Shown here piece after piece: positions 43,501 through 55,704 of a stretch of 64,000 nt of DNA. The DNA is from Macrostomum hystrix (taxonomy: Eukaryota > Platyhelminthes > Macrostomidae): the NCBI GenBank assembly GCA_950097015.1, contig CATNEN010000001.1:24461001-24525000 (forward strand), given 5' to 3'. The position numbers and the translations under genes are program-made. The number at the start of each line of letters is the position of its first letter. The stretch's first letter is position 1. The notes beneath the pieces were generated by a model. It was not told where the DNA came from. It worked only from the letters and a program-made list of their open reading frames with translations, and searched no databases.

Positions 43501-46058
43501 TAGAAAGAATTAGGACGGCAAACTAGATTTCTTAGAAAGTTTAGAGAGGCTAATTGTCGCCTAAAAATACACTATGGACAAAGGTAATATTTAGGCGGAG
43601 TAACGGCTCATCTTCTAAAATTATTATCCTTCATCCATTTCTATTCCTGTCAAGCAGTATTAGTGCAAACATAGAGCCTAAAAATGCATTAAGCTCCTAA
43701 AACAAGAAGACCACTAGGAAACTCACTTCTGACATTCTATATATACATTATATATTTCTCTTGCATCATCTGTGTAAATGGGTCTTATCTACGAATAGTT
43801 GCCATTAGACTATTAGACTTCAAGCATTTGGCGAATATTATATAGCAATAGAGGCCCAGCAAAAGAAAATAGTACGAATATTAACTTTTCAGAAATACAA
43901 CTTTGTAAAATTATTTGAAACGCCATGTCAGGTACCCTGTAAAAAATTCGGCTGCTTCTTCGGCGGGTTTTTTTGCGCAAAATAGGAGTGGAATCTACCA
44001 AAATCCCCCCTATCTCGCAAGAGTTAAAGAAACCACCCAGGAAGCAGCCGATGTAACCGTAAATTGTGCGGAAACCGCCGAAGAATCACCCGAACCAGTG
44101 GCCCATGGGACAACCAGAGAATTATTTACGGGCGATTCCTCGGCGGTTTCTGAGCATGGAATCTTCCGAACTGGAAGATTCTTTGGGTGATTCCATTTCG
44201 CCACCAAGAAGCACCGAGAAAACGCCCAGTTGGGTAGATTCTAAGCATGGAATCATCCGATTGGTATGTTTCCAGCGTTCGGCTGTTTCTTTTTCTGGAA
44301 ACACCGCAGATTCCAACTGGAATCACCCAAAGAAACATCCCTATTTTTTAGCGGGTATTAAAAGAACTTTTAATCTGGGATCCGCTTCCCATACGACCAC
44401 CATTTTATTTTGACAAAGAAGAGAACAATCACATCCCCATAGTGAGGGTCGGTGGCAGAGCGGTTAACGCGTTTGCCCAAGGTCCCTGAGCTCGATTCCA
44501 CGGCGAGGCCACATTTATTTGGGGTGCAGCCGCGGAGAGAAGGCCTGGGTGGCTTGTCGTGCAATTTACGCCCTTGAGGGTCAACCTCCAAGGCACAGTG
44601 AGAGTGCACACTGCCTGACGATGAGAAAGTCAGGACATATGTACACACCTGTGTGTGTGTGCTCAGGAGTCAGCGAAATGGGCAGAATTGCCTCCTCGCT
44701 GGCTGCAGGTCTAGTGTCACCAAATTATGCGCCACTGCCCGCACCCTCGTGCAATTATTGTTATTATCCAAAAGTGTATTTCTCATAAAAAACCAGCCCC
44801 CTAAACATTTTTAAGAAACGCACTTTCTCATCTCTCTACTCGTAGTGGTCATTACGCACTGTTTTTTTGTTAATCCTTAATGTCGGCACTTAAAAAAAAC
44901 TGACTAGTCAGTTTCAGCTCACCTTGAGCAGTTGGTCCTCAATCTTCTGATAGGTACTATCGGAGCCCAAGCTGGTGAATCGCAGAACCATCCTACCCTG
45001 ACTGTCCGTGTGAAACCAGAATCGGCACATCTTAGGCAGAGAATAGAGCAGCAGAGCCACAGCCAAGCTGGCCACAGTGGGTAGCACAAACTTCAGCTTG
45101 CTAAGGCCGCACCTGTGCTGCACAAACAGCACAATTAGCAGGTAGAGGCTAATTAGATCCACGCATTCCAATAGCGGCTGGCCCAGTGGTGCCAGGTAGA
45201 CGGTGAAGCTGTGATAGACCTGACGCTGTACGGCGGCATCGCCGGGCAGAAATTGAGTGACGGGCAGGAGGCCCAGGAGCAGGCAGGAGGCGGCATCAAA
45301 TAGGCACATGGCCGACAGGTACAGGGAGGTGGCAGACCTCACTAACCTGCACAATAAGTGAACAATTAACAAATAACTTATGCTGCCAAATATTGGGAAA
45401 CATCAAAGTGATGTTTTGCCAGGCTGTGCAATGCGAAACCGGAAGGGATCTGGAATCCGCGCCATTTCTCCTTCCTGGGGAAAAAAACCTGCTATTTCAA
45501 ATACTGCCTACTACACGATAGATCTCTGGTCTATTCCGCTTTCAAAGTTTTTTCATCGGATAGAGCGGAAAATTGTTGCTCAAGTTCTGGATTTTCCCGA
45601 TTGGTTGAATATTTTAGGAGATACAGAAAAAACGGAAATGTGGGTATTGGAAATATATTTGGTGGTATTTCTACTCTGATCTGAAAGCCATTCAATTGAA
45701 GCAGTCAGCTGACAATAAGCACCTGAAGCGGAACAGCGCCAAGAAGACCAGCTGTGAGAACAGTGCGGCCAGGCACAGGACCAAGCCGAACGGGCCCAGC
45801 AGCTGGTGCCCCAGCGCCGCCGTGCCATCGCTGGTACACATGAACGCGTCGTAGCACAGAACGCCTTCGTCAGCGGCTAGGCCGGCATTGGAGGCGGCAG
45901 TGGAAGCCGAACTGGTGGTGGTGGCCGCAGCAGCCGCCCTCACCTGGCTGTCAATGCAGGCGTTGATGCTGTGCAGGCAGTCCAAGTTGCTGCTGGCGCT
46001 GCCGCTGACAGGATAGGCTGTTGTGTAGTTTGATGAGGACCTACTGCGGAATAGGCCG
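40554..46058 (-). CDS. Divergent rhodopsin-like seven-transmembrane receptor
   Basis: Putative G protein-coupled receptor, ligand unknown. Core minus-strand exons 45723-46058, 44923-45346, 42456-42986 and 40554-41057, with agreeing phases. Order: extracellular segment with Cys (CLHSINACIDSQ), TM1 (LGPFGLVLCLAALFSQLVFL), TM2 (SATSLYLSAMCLFDAASCLL), TM3 (LISLYLLIVLFVQHR), TM4 (LPTVASLAVALLLYSL), TM5 (VPVELFIPYLTIGGFTCF), TM6 (VAIVGGLVFACRFPNLVFHI), TM7 (FYVASNFLFIVSLLLKPAVY), then a cytoplasmic tail with Gln, acidic and His runs (DDDGDDDEFD, HHLPQHHHQ). TM2 has the class A LYLSAxxxxD pattern. The DRY motif is replaced by QHR and NPxxY by KPAVY, so classical activation switches are altered. An upstream exon must supply the initiator (see 46433-47053). 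The TM5 exon's splice acceptor is tandemly amplified. No closer family recognised. Confidence 0.65.
41095..42440. repeat. 20-bp array in the receptor's last intron
   Basis: About 67 copies of ctcccactcacccaatcact with variants (ctcctattc, ctcaacaaat). It fills almost the whole 1.4-kb intron 41058-42455. Frames up to 629 codons through it are spurious. Confidence 0.95.
42968..43280 (-). repeat. 53-bp array made of a duplicated splice acceptor plus exon start
   Basis: Six copies. Each unit on the gene strand is the last 17 nt of the intron (ccaacctcaatcctcag) plus the first 36 nt of the TM5 exon, which encode VPVELFIPYLTI. The innermost copy continues into the real exon at 42986; the others lie in the intron. 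Confidence 0.95.
43312..43475 (-). mobile_element. SINE family 1 fragment in a receptor intron
   Basis: Minus strand, lacking the tRNA head: gaggaggcaattctgcccat, gattcctgagcacac and ctcatcgtcaggcagtg segments match the 44446 copy in reverse complement. Confidence 0.75.
43914..44360. repeat. Cluster of interleaved inverted repeats in a receptor intron
   Basis: Several imperfect inverted pairs: ggaaaccgccgaagaatc (44070) with gattcctcggcggtttc (44143), and tttgggtgattcca (44183) with actggaatcacccaaag (44317). A direct repeat agcatggaatc also occurs. Looks like a degenerate foldback element; no clear ends or target duplication. Confidence 0.5.
44446..44765 (+). mobile_element. tRNA-derived SINE, family 1, full-length copy
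   Basis: Plus strand. tRNA-like head gggtcggtggcagagcggtt (box A) and gagctcgattccacgg (box B), body ggccacatttatttggggtg and agccgcggagagaaggcc, tail ending in a ttattgttattat run. Best reference copy in the window, about 320 bp. Confidence 0.85.
45347..45722. other. Receptor intron, unique sequence
   Basis: The only receptor intron without a tandem array. It contains a 99-codon plus-strand open frame (IRAISPSWGKKPAISNTA) of no recognised similarity; I do not call it a gene. Confidence 0.4.
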
Positions 46059-46364
46059 CTGCAATGTAGGGAGTGGTTTCATATATTAGACTAGAGATCT
46101 CTTAGAGTAGGGCGGGAAATAAAACGGCAGACAACGAATGAGAGAGCCTGAGAGGCAGAGACGAGAGCACCTCAAATCCCAGGCGCTGACGCGGTAAAGA
46201 AAAAGCGCAGACGAGGCAGAGAGAGGGAGAGAGGAGAGAGGACACTGCCCATAGAATTTCAAAAATCTAATGTTGGAATCGATTCCGATATGTATCGAAA
46301 AAAACTGAAATCCAGATTCGAACCAAGGCAACTCCGGACGCGTTTCGCTCTTATTGGAGCTCAT

Positions 46365-46415
46365 TAGTAGAGTCTAGCCTAGCGCTTTAGCCATTAGGCT
46401 ATAGGCGCTTGTTGA
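46365..46415 (+). mobile_element. SINE family 2 head fragment
   Basis: gtctagcctagcgctttagc matches the 5' head of the 37.7-kb copy; truncated. Confidence 0.45.
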
Positions 46416-46432
46416 AATCCAGCTTTTAATCT

Positions 46433-47053
46433 CAACATATCGTGATCGATTGGGCAGCGCCCCACAACTCCGTGGCACTGACTCGGTCGTACGAGACGCC
46501 GGTGCTGGCCTGAGGAGAGGGAGAGAGAGAAAGGCAGAGAGACAGAGAGACAGGCAGAGAGAGGCAGAGAGGGAGGGAAGTAGATTGGGAGAGAGAGAGA
46601 AAGAAGGAGAGAAGGGAGATTAAAGAGGGAGATAGAGTAAATAGATATAGAAGCCTAGAATTCCCCAAATTTCGTGAGTTTAGGCAGGGCAAAACAGCAA
46701 ACACAGAAAGAGAAAAATACAAAGAATAGAGTTTTATACAATAGATACAACAGAAAACAAAGTAGAGGAGGCCCCTGGCATAAGACTGACGCGGCGACAG
46801 TGTTGGCAGTGGCGGCAACAGCGGATGCGGCAGTGGGCTGTGATATCCTAGCAGTTGCAGGGGCCGCAGTGGTGGTCAAGGAGTCCAGGTAGTCCTTACA
46901 GGCCTTTGAGTAGTCCTTCGGAACCAGGAAGGTTTTTTTGCAAAAATCCAAAAATTTTGAGAATTGCTTCCGGCCGGCTGCCTTCTGCTCAGGGGTCAAG
47001 CTGTCATATTTGCTATTGGAGAAGTCAGATGGGTCCAATACAGCGGTGGACAT
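46433..47053 (-). CDS. Candidate N-terminal exons of the 7TM receptor
   Basis: ATG at 47053 opens a frame (MSTAVLDPSDFSNSKYDSL, then FLDFCKKTFLVPKDYSKACK, then Ala/Thr-rich) that loses protein-like composition after about residue 95. A second short stretch near 46440-46512 follows an acceptor (ctctcctcag) and encodes ASTGVSYDRVSATELW. Possible donors are weak (tca/gtctta; tctc/gtacga), so the joins to the TM1 exon at 46058 are unresolved. The Cys spacing resembles that in the following extracellular segment, which is why I place it with the receptor, but it may be a separate gene. A ga-rich low-complexity intron (46510-46640) separates the two stretches. Confidence 0.35.
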
Positions 47054-47104
47054 TGCTCGGCTGCAATGGTGAGGTGTCAGCTGTAGTCTGTGTAGGATTA
47101 TAGA

Positions 47105-47530
47105 GATAGGTCAGAAACCTAAAGTAGATTTAGGTCAGTTTTTTACGCATAGGTCAGAATCCTAAGGTAGATTTGGGTCAGGGGTTTGACAGATGGGTCA
47201 GAATCCTAAAGCAGATTTGTGTCAGAAACCTAAAGTAGATTTGGGTCAGGTTTGACAGGTGGGTCAGAATCCTAAAGCAGATTTGTGTCAGAAACCTAAA
47301 GTAGATTTGGGTCAGGTTTGACAGGTGGGTCAGAATCCTAAAGCAGATTTGTGTCAGAATTTGACAGGTGGGTCAGAATCCTAAAGTAGATTTAGGTCAG
47401 TTTTTTGACACACGGGTCAGAATCGTAAGGTAGATTTGGGTAAAGGATTGGACAGGTGGGTCAGAAACCTAAAGCAGATTTGGGTCAGGGTTTTTACTGG
47501 TGGGTCAGAAATAAAAACTAAGATTTGTGT
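47105..47530. repeat. Interspersed 24/48-bp array upstream of the receptor
   Basis: Units built from gtgggtcagaatcctaaag, cagatttgtgtcagaaac and ctaaagtagatttgggtc; period drifts. Confidence 0.85.
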
Positions 47531-48244
47531 CAGTGTTTTACACATTGTTCGGAAAATCATGTGTCAAACACGATACTTTAGTAAAAATATGCTCTCAAAG
47601 GATGACCACTTGTTAGACATATAAGTACATGCATAACTATCTGCTAGTTTATTTGGCATAACAATTAAAACGTCAATCAAAGATTCTGAAATTAAAAACA
47701 TAAAAATGCTCACTTCACTCTGAATATTAGGTAAAACGTGCGCATTCGCACTACTGATAATAATTAAGTAGTAAGCAAAAATCTAAGGAGGCTGAATTTC
47801 TAAGCTAAAGGAATAAAACGAGAACCTAAAATAACAGAGTAAAAGTTGTACATTCAGGTTTGAGGCCTAAAATACCTACCAAAAAGTTTACAGGCAGCAG
47901 GTACGGACAAATGTGTTGAAATAAATAAATGTTTTTTCAGTAGACAGTACATTAAGTTTGATCCAAAGGATAAGGCACACACTAATCATGAACATGTCCA
48001 AAGTATATAGCACTTAATGATTAGATCTGTTCTTCTGTACTTTACTCGCTTGGAAACAAAAGCATCATTGGACTCGCAAGCCAATAATTTACAGATAGAC
48101 GGTTATATGGAGAAAGACTGGTTTACAGCCAGCAGATAACACTGCGATTGTCTGTCATAACTTTGCAACTATTAACACAGTAATGCCACATGAAAACTTA
48201 TGGAGATTGACAGACCAGTACTACAGACTTAGTATTACTGCAGA
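47531..48244. other. AT-rich spacer
   Basis: Nothing recognised between the receptor 5' region and the calpain 3' array. Confidence 0.4.
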
Positions 48245-48835
48245 AAGATATAGATCCCATATTACAGAACTAGATACAGGTACTACAGACTAAAACACAG
48301 GTATTACAAACTTTCAGATAGGTATTAAATACTAAAAAATTGGTATTAAGGACTAACAGACATGAATTACAGACAGTTTTTACAGACTTACAGACAGGCT
48401 CTACAGATCTAAAAACAAGTATTACAGACTTACAGACAGGCTCTACAGACCTAAAAACAAGTATTACAGATTTACAGGCAGGTATTATAGACCTGCAGAC
48501 AGGCATTAGACTTATAGACAGGCATTCCAGACATACGAGTATACACAGGTATTACAGAATTACAGACAGGGATTAAAGTCTTAAAGACGGGTATTACTGA
48601 CTTATAAACATATTTTACAGACTTACAGACCGGTACTAAAGCCTTACAGACATGTTTTACATACAGGTTTTACAGACTTACAGACAGGCACTACTACAGA
48701 CCTAAAAACTGTTATTACAGACTTGCAGATAGGCATTACAGACTTGCAGATAGGCATTACAGACTTGCAGATAGGCATTACAGACTAACAGATAGACATT
48801 ACAGACTTACAGACAGGCGCAACAGATTTACAGGC
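48245..48835. repeat. Irregular array 3' of calpain-15
   Basis: Degenerate repeats of attacagacttacagacagg, becoming more regular near 48730-48800. Confidence 0.85.
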
Positions 48836-48884
48836 AGCTGTCAAAATGAGAGAAGCTGGCGCAGAAAGGCGGGGTGAAGAGCTG

Positions 48885-51800
48885 TCACTCCAAGCTCAGC
48901 AAAGCGTGCAAGCAGCTGACATCCTCAGACAGGGGCGGCACATGCGGCTGGTACAGGATCATAGGGTTGGAGAGGCTGATGAGCTGGTGGACAATCCTGT
49001 GATGCACTGAGTAGCGCTCCGAGCTCTCCAGCTGACTGAGCAGCATGACAACCTGCCGGTGACGCGGCGGCACAATGTCAGCTGATTCGATGGCGCCGCG
49101 GGTGCTGACGACATTCTCGGAGCCGGTGCATTCGCATTTGACTAACACGCCGTAATTGTAGTCCCGGTTAACCACCTGGATGGCAATAAACCGTTCGGGG
49201 GAATAGAGGACTTAGAACTAGATAAGGACTTCTGGATACCAGAACTAGATAAGGACTTCTGGATTCTAGAACTAGATAAGGAATTCTGGATACCAGAACT
49301 AGATAAGGAATTCTGGATACCAGAACTAGATAAGGAATTCTGGATACCAGAACTAGATAAGGAATTCTGGATACCAGAACTAGATAAGGAATTCTGGATA
49401 CCAGAACTAGATAAGGAATTCTGGATACCAGAACTAGATAAGGACATCTGGATACTAGAACTAGATAAGGACTTCTGGATACCAGAACTAGATAAGGACT
49501 TCTGGATACTAGAACTAGATAAAGACTTCTGGATACCAGAACTAGATAAGGACTTCTGGATACTAGAACTAGATAAGGACTTCTGGATACCAGAACAAGA
49601 TAAGGACTTCTGGATACTAGAACTAGATAAGGAATTCTGGATACTAGAACTAGATAAGGAATTCTGGATACCAGAACTAGATAAGGACTTCTGGATACCA
49701 GAACTAGATAAGGAATTCTGGATACCAGACCTAGATAAGGACTTCTGGATACTAGAACTAGATATTTGCGGCAGATTCAAGCAGTGCTCACAGTGAAGAT
49801 GAGTCCAGCCCAGCCAGTGGTGAGATAGTAGCTATCCACCCCAGGCCTGAGCTGGCAGGGCTGAGAACACTTCTCAGCCAGATCGCAGACCAGCTCAGCT
49901 AGCCAGTGCCGGCTGCCGCACTGCATCGGCTCCAGCAGGACAGGCTGATGAGGACTGTGTACAGCCAAGGTGAGCTTCACCGGTTCGTCCAGAGTCCACT
50001 TGTTGAAGGACAGGCAAGCCACGGTGTAGTGGCCGGGATCTAGCACTGCCGATAGCACAAGGAAATTTCTGACGCAGCGCTTCGTGTGGTGCGCGATGCG
50101 GCCCGGGCGGAGGTAGTTGTCTCCCAGACACACGACCAGGCACAGGTCACCGAGCACGATTGAGTCGCTGTACCGATTGCAGGACTGTGGTAGGAATAAT
50201 ATGGGATGGGATGGGAATAGGAGAGGATTTTGACAAAGCAATATGGAAAAGAGATTTTGAAATGCACACCTAGAAAACAAACTTAGATAACAGTGATTTC
50301 TTATCTAGATCCCAGATCTAAGCCAAGGGAGATATAGATCCCAGTCCTAGATCTAAGGGAGATATAGATCCTAGACCTAGATCTAAGGGAGATATAGATG
50401 ATATAGATCCCAGACCTAGATCTAAGGGAGACATAGATGATATAGATCCCAGTCCTAGATCTAAGGGAGATATAGATCCTAGACCTAGATCTAAGGGAGA
50501 TATAGATGATATAGATCCCAGACCTAGATCTAAGGGAGACATAGATGATATAGATCCCAGACCTAGATCTAAGGGAGACATAGATCCCAGTCCTAGATCT
50601 AAGGGAGATATAGATCCCAGACTTAGATCTATGGGAGACATAGATGATATAGATCCTAGACCTAGATCTAAGGGAGATATAGATCCCAGACCTAGATCTA
50701 AGGGAGATATAGATCCCAGACCTAGATCTAAGGGAGATATAGATCCCAGACCTAGATCTAAGGGAGATATAGATCCCAGACCTAGATCTAAGGGAGATAT
50801 AGATCCCAGACCTAGATCTAAGGGAGATATAGATCCCAGACCTAGATCTAAGGGAGATCTAGATCCCAGACCTAGATCTAAGGGAGATATAGATCCCAGA
50901 CCTAGATCTAAGGGAGATCTAGATCCCAGACCTATACCAAGGGAGATATAGATCCCAGACCTATACAAAGGGAGATATAGATCCCAACTAAAAAGAACCA
51001 AAATGAGATCTAATTGATCAGCCTAAACCCACCTGGTAAAGCACCAGGTCAACGGCAGTCCTCTCAAGCACCGTCATAACGAATGCTTCTAGCGGCTCTC
51101 GCGGCTTCAACCAGCAGGACAGGCGAACTTCGTGACCCTCAGCATCGGGCGGGCAGTGGGCGATGTCAACAGAGTCGAAGTAGGTCAGCAAATCGTCGAA
51201 TCCAATCCAGAACAGGCCGCTGTCCCTTTGAGAGTCGCCGCTGCTGAGCACGTCGGTGAGCTCCTGGCGAAGCCGCGGCTCCAGCTCGGACCAGCTGGCC
51301 TGGTGGCCGGGGCTGAACCGGCCGCGCCATTCGCCACGGCCCCACGGGTTGCGGAGCAGCAGCAGCTGGTGGGAGCCGGCTGAGCGGACCTGCCGGCGGG
51401 GAGCGATGGAATGGGAAGAAAAAAATTGGAGTGGTAAAAATCAGAAGGAAAAGAACGGGTTGATGGTTAGGGTCAGGGTAGAAAAAGATAAGAAGAATCA
51501 GAGATGTAGAAAGTGGAAGACTACCAAGGAAAAAAGGGAAGTATGAAATAGGATTAGGTCGATCACCTGCAGCACGGAGTAGGCGTGCCTAGGGTACAGG
51601 CCCAGAGCCTGGTAGGTCTCATCCGGCAGGTTCATGCGGCCGGCGCCGCAGCTGGCACCGATGAGGCAGCCGCGCTCGGCTCCGCTGAGCAGTTTGGCCC
51701 AGATGAGTTCGCGCTCCTCCTGGCTGGCCTTCACAGAGTCCGACTGGAGCTCGTGCGACTCGCAAGGCGCCCCAGTGAGGATGGCCAGGCCTTCGAGGCA

Positions 51801-54800
51801 GCGGCCGGAAGTGAGGGCGGCGTAGGAGCCGAACTCCTTGGCCAGGGCCTGCGGTGTGGGTTAGGGATTTGAGCACCTGGATCTCGGGTTAGGGATTTGA
51901 GCACCTGGATCTCGGGTTAGGGATTTGAGCACCTGGATCTCGGGTTAGGGATTTGAGCACCTGGATCTCGGGTTAGGGATTTGAGCACCTGGATCTCGGG
52001 TTAGGGATTTGAGCACCTGGATCTCGGGTTAGGGATTTGAGCACCTGGATCTCGGGTTAGGGATTTGAGCACCTGGATCTCGGGTTAGGGATTTGAGCAC
52101 CTGGATCTCGGGTTAGGGATTTGAGCACCTGGATCTCGGGTTAGGGATTTGAGCACCTGGATGTGAAGTAAGGGATTTGAGCACCTGGATTTCGGGTTCG
52201 GGATTTGAGTACCTAAATTTCGGGTTAGGGATTTGAGCACCTGGATTTCGGGTTAGGGATCTGAGCACCTGGATGTCGGGTTAGGGATTTGAGTACCTAA
52301 ATTTCGGGTTAGGGATTTGAGCACCTGGATTTCGGGTTAGGGATTTGAGCACCTGGATCTTGGGTTAGTGATTTGAGCACCTGGATGTCAAGTAAGGGAT
52401 TTGAGCACCTGGATTTCAGGTTAGGGATTTGAGTACCTAAATTTCGGGTAAGGGATTTGAGCACCTGGATTTCGGGTTAGGGATCTGAGCACCTGGATGT
52501 CGGGTTAGGGATTTGAGTACCTAAATTTCGGGTTAGGGATTTGAGCACCTGGATTTCGGGTTAGGGATTTGAGCACTTGGATCTCGGGGTTAGGGATTTG
52601 AGCACCTGGATGTCGGGTTAGGGATTTGAGCACTTGGATCTCGGGATTAGGGATTTGAGTACCTGGATTTCGGCTTTGGGATTTGAGTTCCTGGATCTAA
52701 GATTAGGGATTTGAGTACCTGGATTTCAACTTTGGGATTGGAGTACCTGGATCTCGGGTTAGGGATTTGAGTATATAGATCCCAAGGTTAGGGATTTGAG
52801 TACCGGGGATCAAAATTAGGGAAATGAACGCCATGCTTTTAGATAGAGCATTGTAGTAAGAAATTTGAGTAATGGGATTAGGAGTCAAGAATGCAAGTTA
52901 GGCAAAATTAAATAGACAGAATAATGAATATTTGCTGACCTTTTCAACGATGGCAACCCAGAGCTGCGCCCCGCGGCAGTGCGAGTACAGCAGGGTGCGA
53001 GTGTCCGCCCGGCACGGAAAGAAGCCGTCGATGTAAACAGTCTTCCAAAGGCCGGCGATGCACAGCTGCACCGCGTAGACTCCCTCCGGGTTTACCTGCG
53101 GGTCAGGGACCAAGGATTCCAGGTGAGTTGCTTTATTGACTTCCACTGCTAAAACAACTCTGCGAGATTAACTTTAACTCCGAGAATTAATACTACTCAG
53201 CTCTACCAACTAACTAACACTTGACAAAATACTTAACTTACAACTCAACTACTCAGCCTACTTCTCCCTACTCAACCTACTTTTCCCTACTCAACCTACT
53301 TTTCCCGACTCAACCTACTTTTCCCGACTCAACCTACTTTTCCCTACTCAACCTACTTTTCCCTACATACCACATACTTTTCCCTACATTCCCTGCATCC
53401 CTCCCTACCTACTTTTCCCTACATTTCCCAACATACTTCCCCCTACTCAACCTACTTTTCCCTACTCAACCTACTTTTCCCTACTCGACCTACTTTTCCC
53501 GACTCAACCTACTTTTCACTACTCAACCTACTTTTCCCTACTCAACCTACTTTTCCCTACTCAACCTACTTTTCCCTACAAAGCCTACTTCTCTCACTAC
53601 TCAGTCTACTTCTCCACCCTACTCAACCTAGTTTTCCCCTATTAAACCCACCTCTCTAGTGAGCAGTATCCTCCTTAGCATGGCGGGCCTCTCGGCCACC
53701 ACAGCCATAGCCGACAGCAGCCAGCAGTCGCCCAGCAGGCCCTGCCGAATGTCCGCGGCGGACGCAGTGGCCCGTTGGTCGATGACAATCCAGCCGGGCT
53801 GCACCTGGCCATTCTCCAACGCACCGTCAGTTTTGGCCGAATCGCCAGAAAATAAACCCAAAAATTCGTCCAGCACACCAAACCGTCTGGCTGATGGGCC
53901 GGGCCCTCTCCTAGCCGGATGACTCTGGGGCAGGTCTCCGTGCTGAATCTCGTCAACCCGGCACCAGCGCACGCCGCAGTCCAATTGACTGCTGCTTAAG
54001 ATAGAAAAAAATATTCTAATCAACTTTTCGTGTTTGAATGTAATGATCAACCTTGAGTCTAATACTCTAATCAATCAGACTAGACTCAAGTCTAATCTAA
54101 TCTACTCCACTCGAATCTAATCTACTCCACTCGATTCTAATCTACTCCACTCGAATCTAATCTACTCCACTTGAATCTAATCTACTCCACTCGAGTCTAA
54201 TCTACTCCACTCGAATCTATTTTACTCCATTCGAATCTAATCTACTCCACTCGATTCTAATCTACTCCATTCGAGTCTAATCTACTCCACTCGATTCTAA
54301 TCTACTCCACTCGATTCTAATCTACTCCACTCGATTATTATCTACTCCACTCGATTCTAATCTACTCCACTCGATTATTATCTACTCCACTCGATTCTAA
54401 TCTACTCCACTCGATTCTAATCTACTCCACTCGAGTCTAATCTACTCCACTCGATTCTTATCTACTCCACTCGATTCTAATCTACTCCATTCGAATCTAA
54501 TCTACTCCACTCGATTCTAATCTACTCCACTCGATTATTATCTACTCCACTCGATTATTATCTACTCCACTCGATTCTAATCTACTCCACTCGATTCTAA
54601 TCTACTCCACTCGAGTCTAATCTACTCCACTCGATTCTAATCTACTCCACTCGAGTCTAATCTACTCCACTCGATTCTTATCTACTCCACTCGATTCTAA
54701 TCTACTCCATTCGAATCTATTCTACTCCACTCGAGTCTAATCTACTCCATTCGAATCTAATCTACTCCACTCGATTCTAATCTACTCCATTCGAGTCTAA

Positions 54801-55453
54801 TCTACTCCACTCGATTCTTATCTACTCCACTCGATTCTAATCTACTCCATTCGAATCTATTCTACTCCACTCGAGTCTAATCTACTCCATTCGAATCTAA
54901 TCTACTCCACTCGATTCTAATCTACTCCATTCGAGTCTAATCTACTCCACTCGATTCTTATCTACTCCACTCGATTCTAATCTACTCCATTCGAATCTAA
55001 TCTACTCCACTCGAGTCTAATCTACTCCATTCGAATCTAATCTACTCCACTCGATTCTAATCTACTCCACTCGATTCTAATCTAACTCCAATGATTTCAG
55101 CCATGAATTAGGAGTCCCAAACGATTCTACCTGACGTCGGCCTCCTCGCCGCTCGCCCTCGCCCGGTGTCGTCCGCCAAGGCCGTAGAGCGCCCGATCTC
55201 CCGGCGAGAACTCGTCATCAACAAACACCTCGCCGGCGCTCTGGCAGAGTGCCCGCAGCTCTTCAACTCGCTCCTGGGCTCGCAGCTCCGCTTCGCGTTG
55301 AACGTCACACGAGGCCAGACTGGCCTGACGACCTGCTGACTGCTGCGGCCGGCCGCAGGCTGAGCACACAGCACAGTCGGTTGAGTTTGTCAGGGTGCAG
55401 GCCGGGCAGGACCAACCACCCGCCCCAGTTCCAGCTGCGTTCTGCTTGCCCGA
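48885..55453 (-). CDS. CAPN15: Calpain-15 / SOL (small optic lobes), N-terminus not found
   Basis: Cytosolic cysteine protease of the SOL calpain branch. Seven minus-strand exons: 55131-55453, 53652-53991, 52940-53095, 51567-51848, 51033-51389, 49792-50184, 48885-49175; phases agree and give 713 residues. The first recognised exon encodes a RanBP2-type zinc finger (WSCPACTLTN, then CSAC; C-x2-C-x10-C-x2-C) and the linker FVDDEFSPGDRAL. The catalytic triad is intact: Cys in QGLLGDCWLLSAM, His in LYPRHAYSVLQ, Asn in LLLRNPWGRGEW. Between them are VYAVQLCIAGLWKTVYIDG and EGLAILTGAPCE; the final exons form the SOL-type C-terminal region (ending HALLSLE). Calpain-15 usually has several zinc fingers and over 1000 residues, so upstream exons are expected above 55.5 kb; none was recognised before the ELOVL gene at 60 kb. 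The acceptor at 55454 (ctattccag) confirms that the gene continues upstream. Confidence 0.9.
49200..49765. repeat. 27-bp array in calpain's last intron
   Basis: 21 units (core agaactagataaggaattct) with aag/gac and acc/act alternations. Fills the intron 49176-49791. Confidence 0.95.
50310..50985. repeat. 30-bp array in a calpain intron
   Basis: About 22 units (core tagatctaagggagatatag), some expanded by a 12-bp tagatgatatag insert. Open in frame on both strands. Confidence 0.95.
51860..52795. repeat. 28-bp array in a calpain intron
   Basis: About 33 units (core gggttagggatttgagcacc). The first twelve are nearly identical, later ones diverge. Starts right at the acceptor of exon 51567-51848. 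Confidence 0.95.
53240..53640. repeat. 19-bp array in a calpain intron
   Basis: About 20 copies of cctacttttccctactcaa. Confidence 0.9.
54080..55085. repeat. 20-bp array in a calpain intron
   Basis: About 50 copies of tctactccactcgattctaa with recurrent variants (cattcgaat, gagtctaa, gattatta) in repeating order, so higher-order units exist. Confidence 0.95.
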
Positions 55454-55704
55454 CTGGAATAGGAATCAGCAACAGCCAGTGAAAGTCACCATTGATGGTA
55501 GCTTCTGCATACTAACAAATCGGAACCTACTTGAGATAATCTCCGAATTTTACTTTTTTAAGGCAATAAAATGGCCTTCTTATCCATTTCTCCAATATCC
55601 TAATTAACTTTATTCGACCCTAATCCACTAGATTTGATCCTAATCTACTCTATTCGACCCTAATCCACTAGATTCAATCCTGATCTACCCCATCCAATCC
55701 AAAT

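Noticed and set aside
44446-44520. Functional tRNA gene
   Set aside because: Only box-A- and box-B-like segments are present, several diverged copies exist with the same non-tRNA body, and no cloverleaf closes.
45380-45679. Plus-strand open frame of 99 codons in a receptor intron
   Set aside because: No similarity to known families and no support beyond being open.
51860-52795. Interstitial telomere repeats (gggttaggg)
   Set aside because: The ttaggg string occurs once per 28-bp unit rather than as contiguous hexamers.
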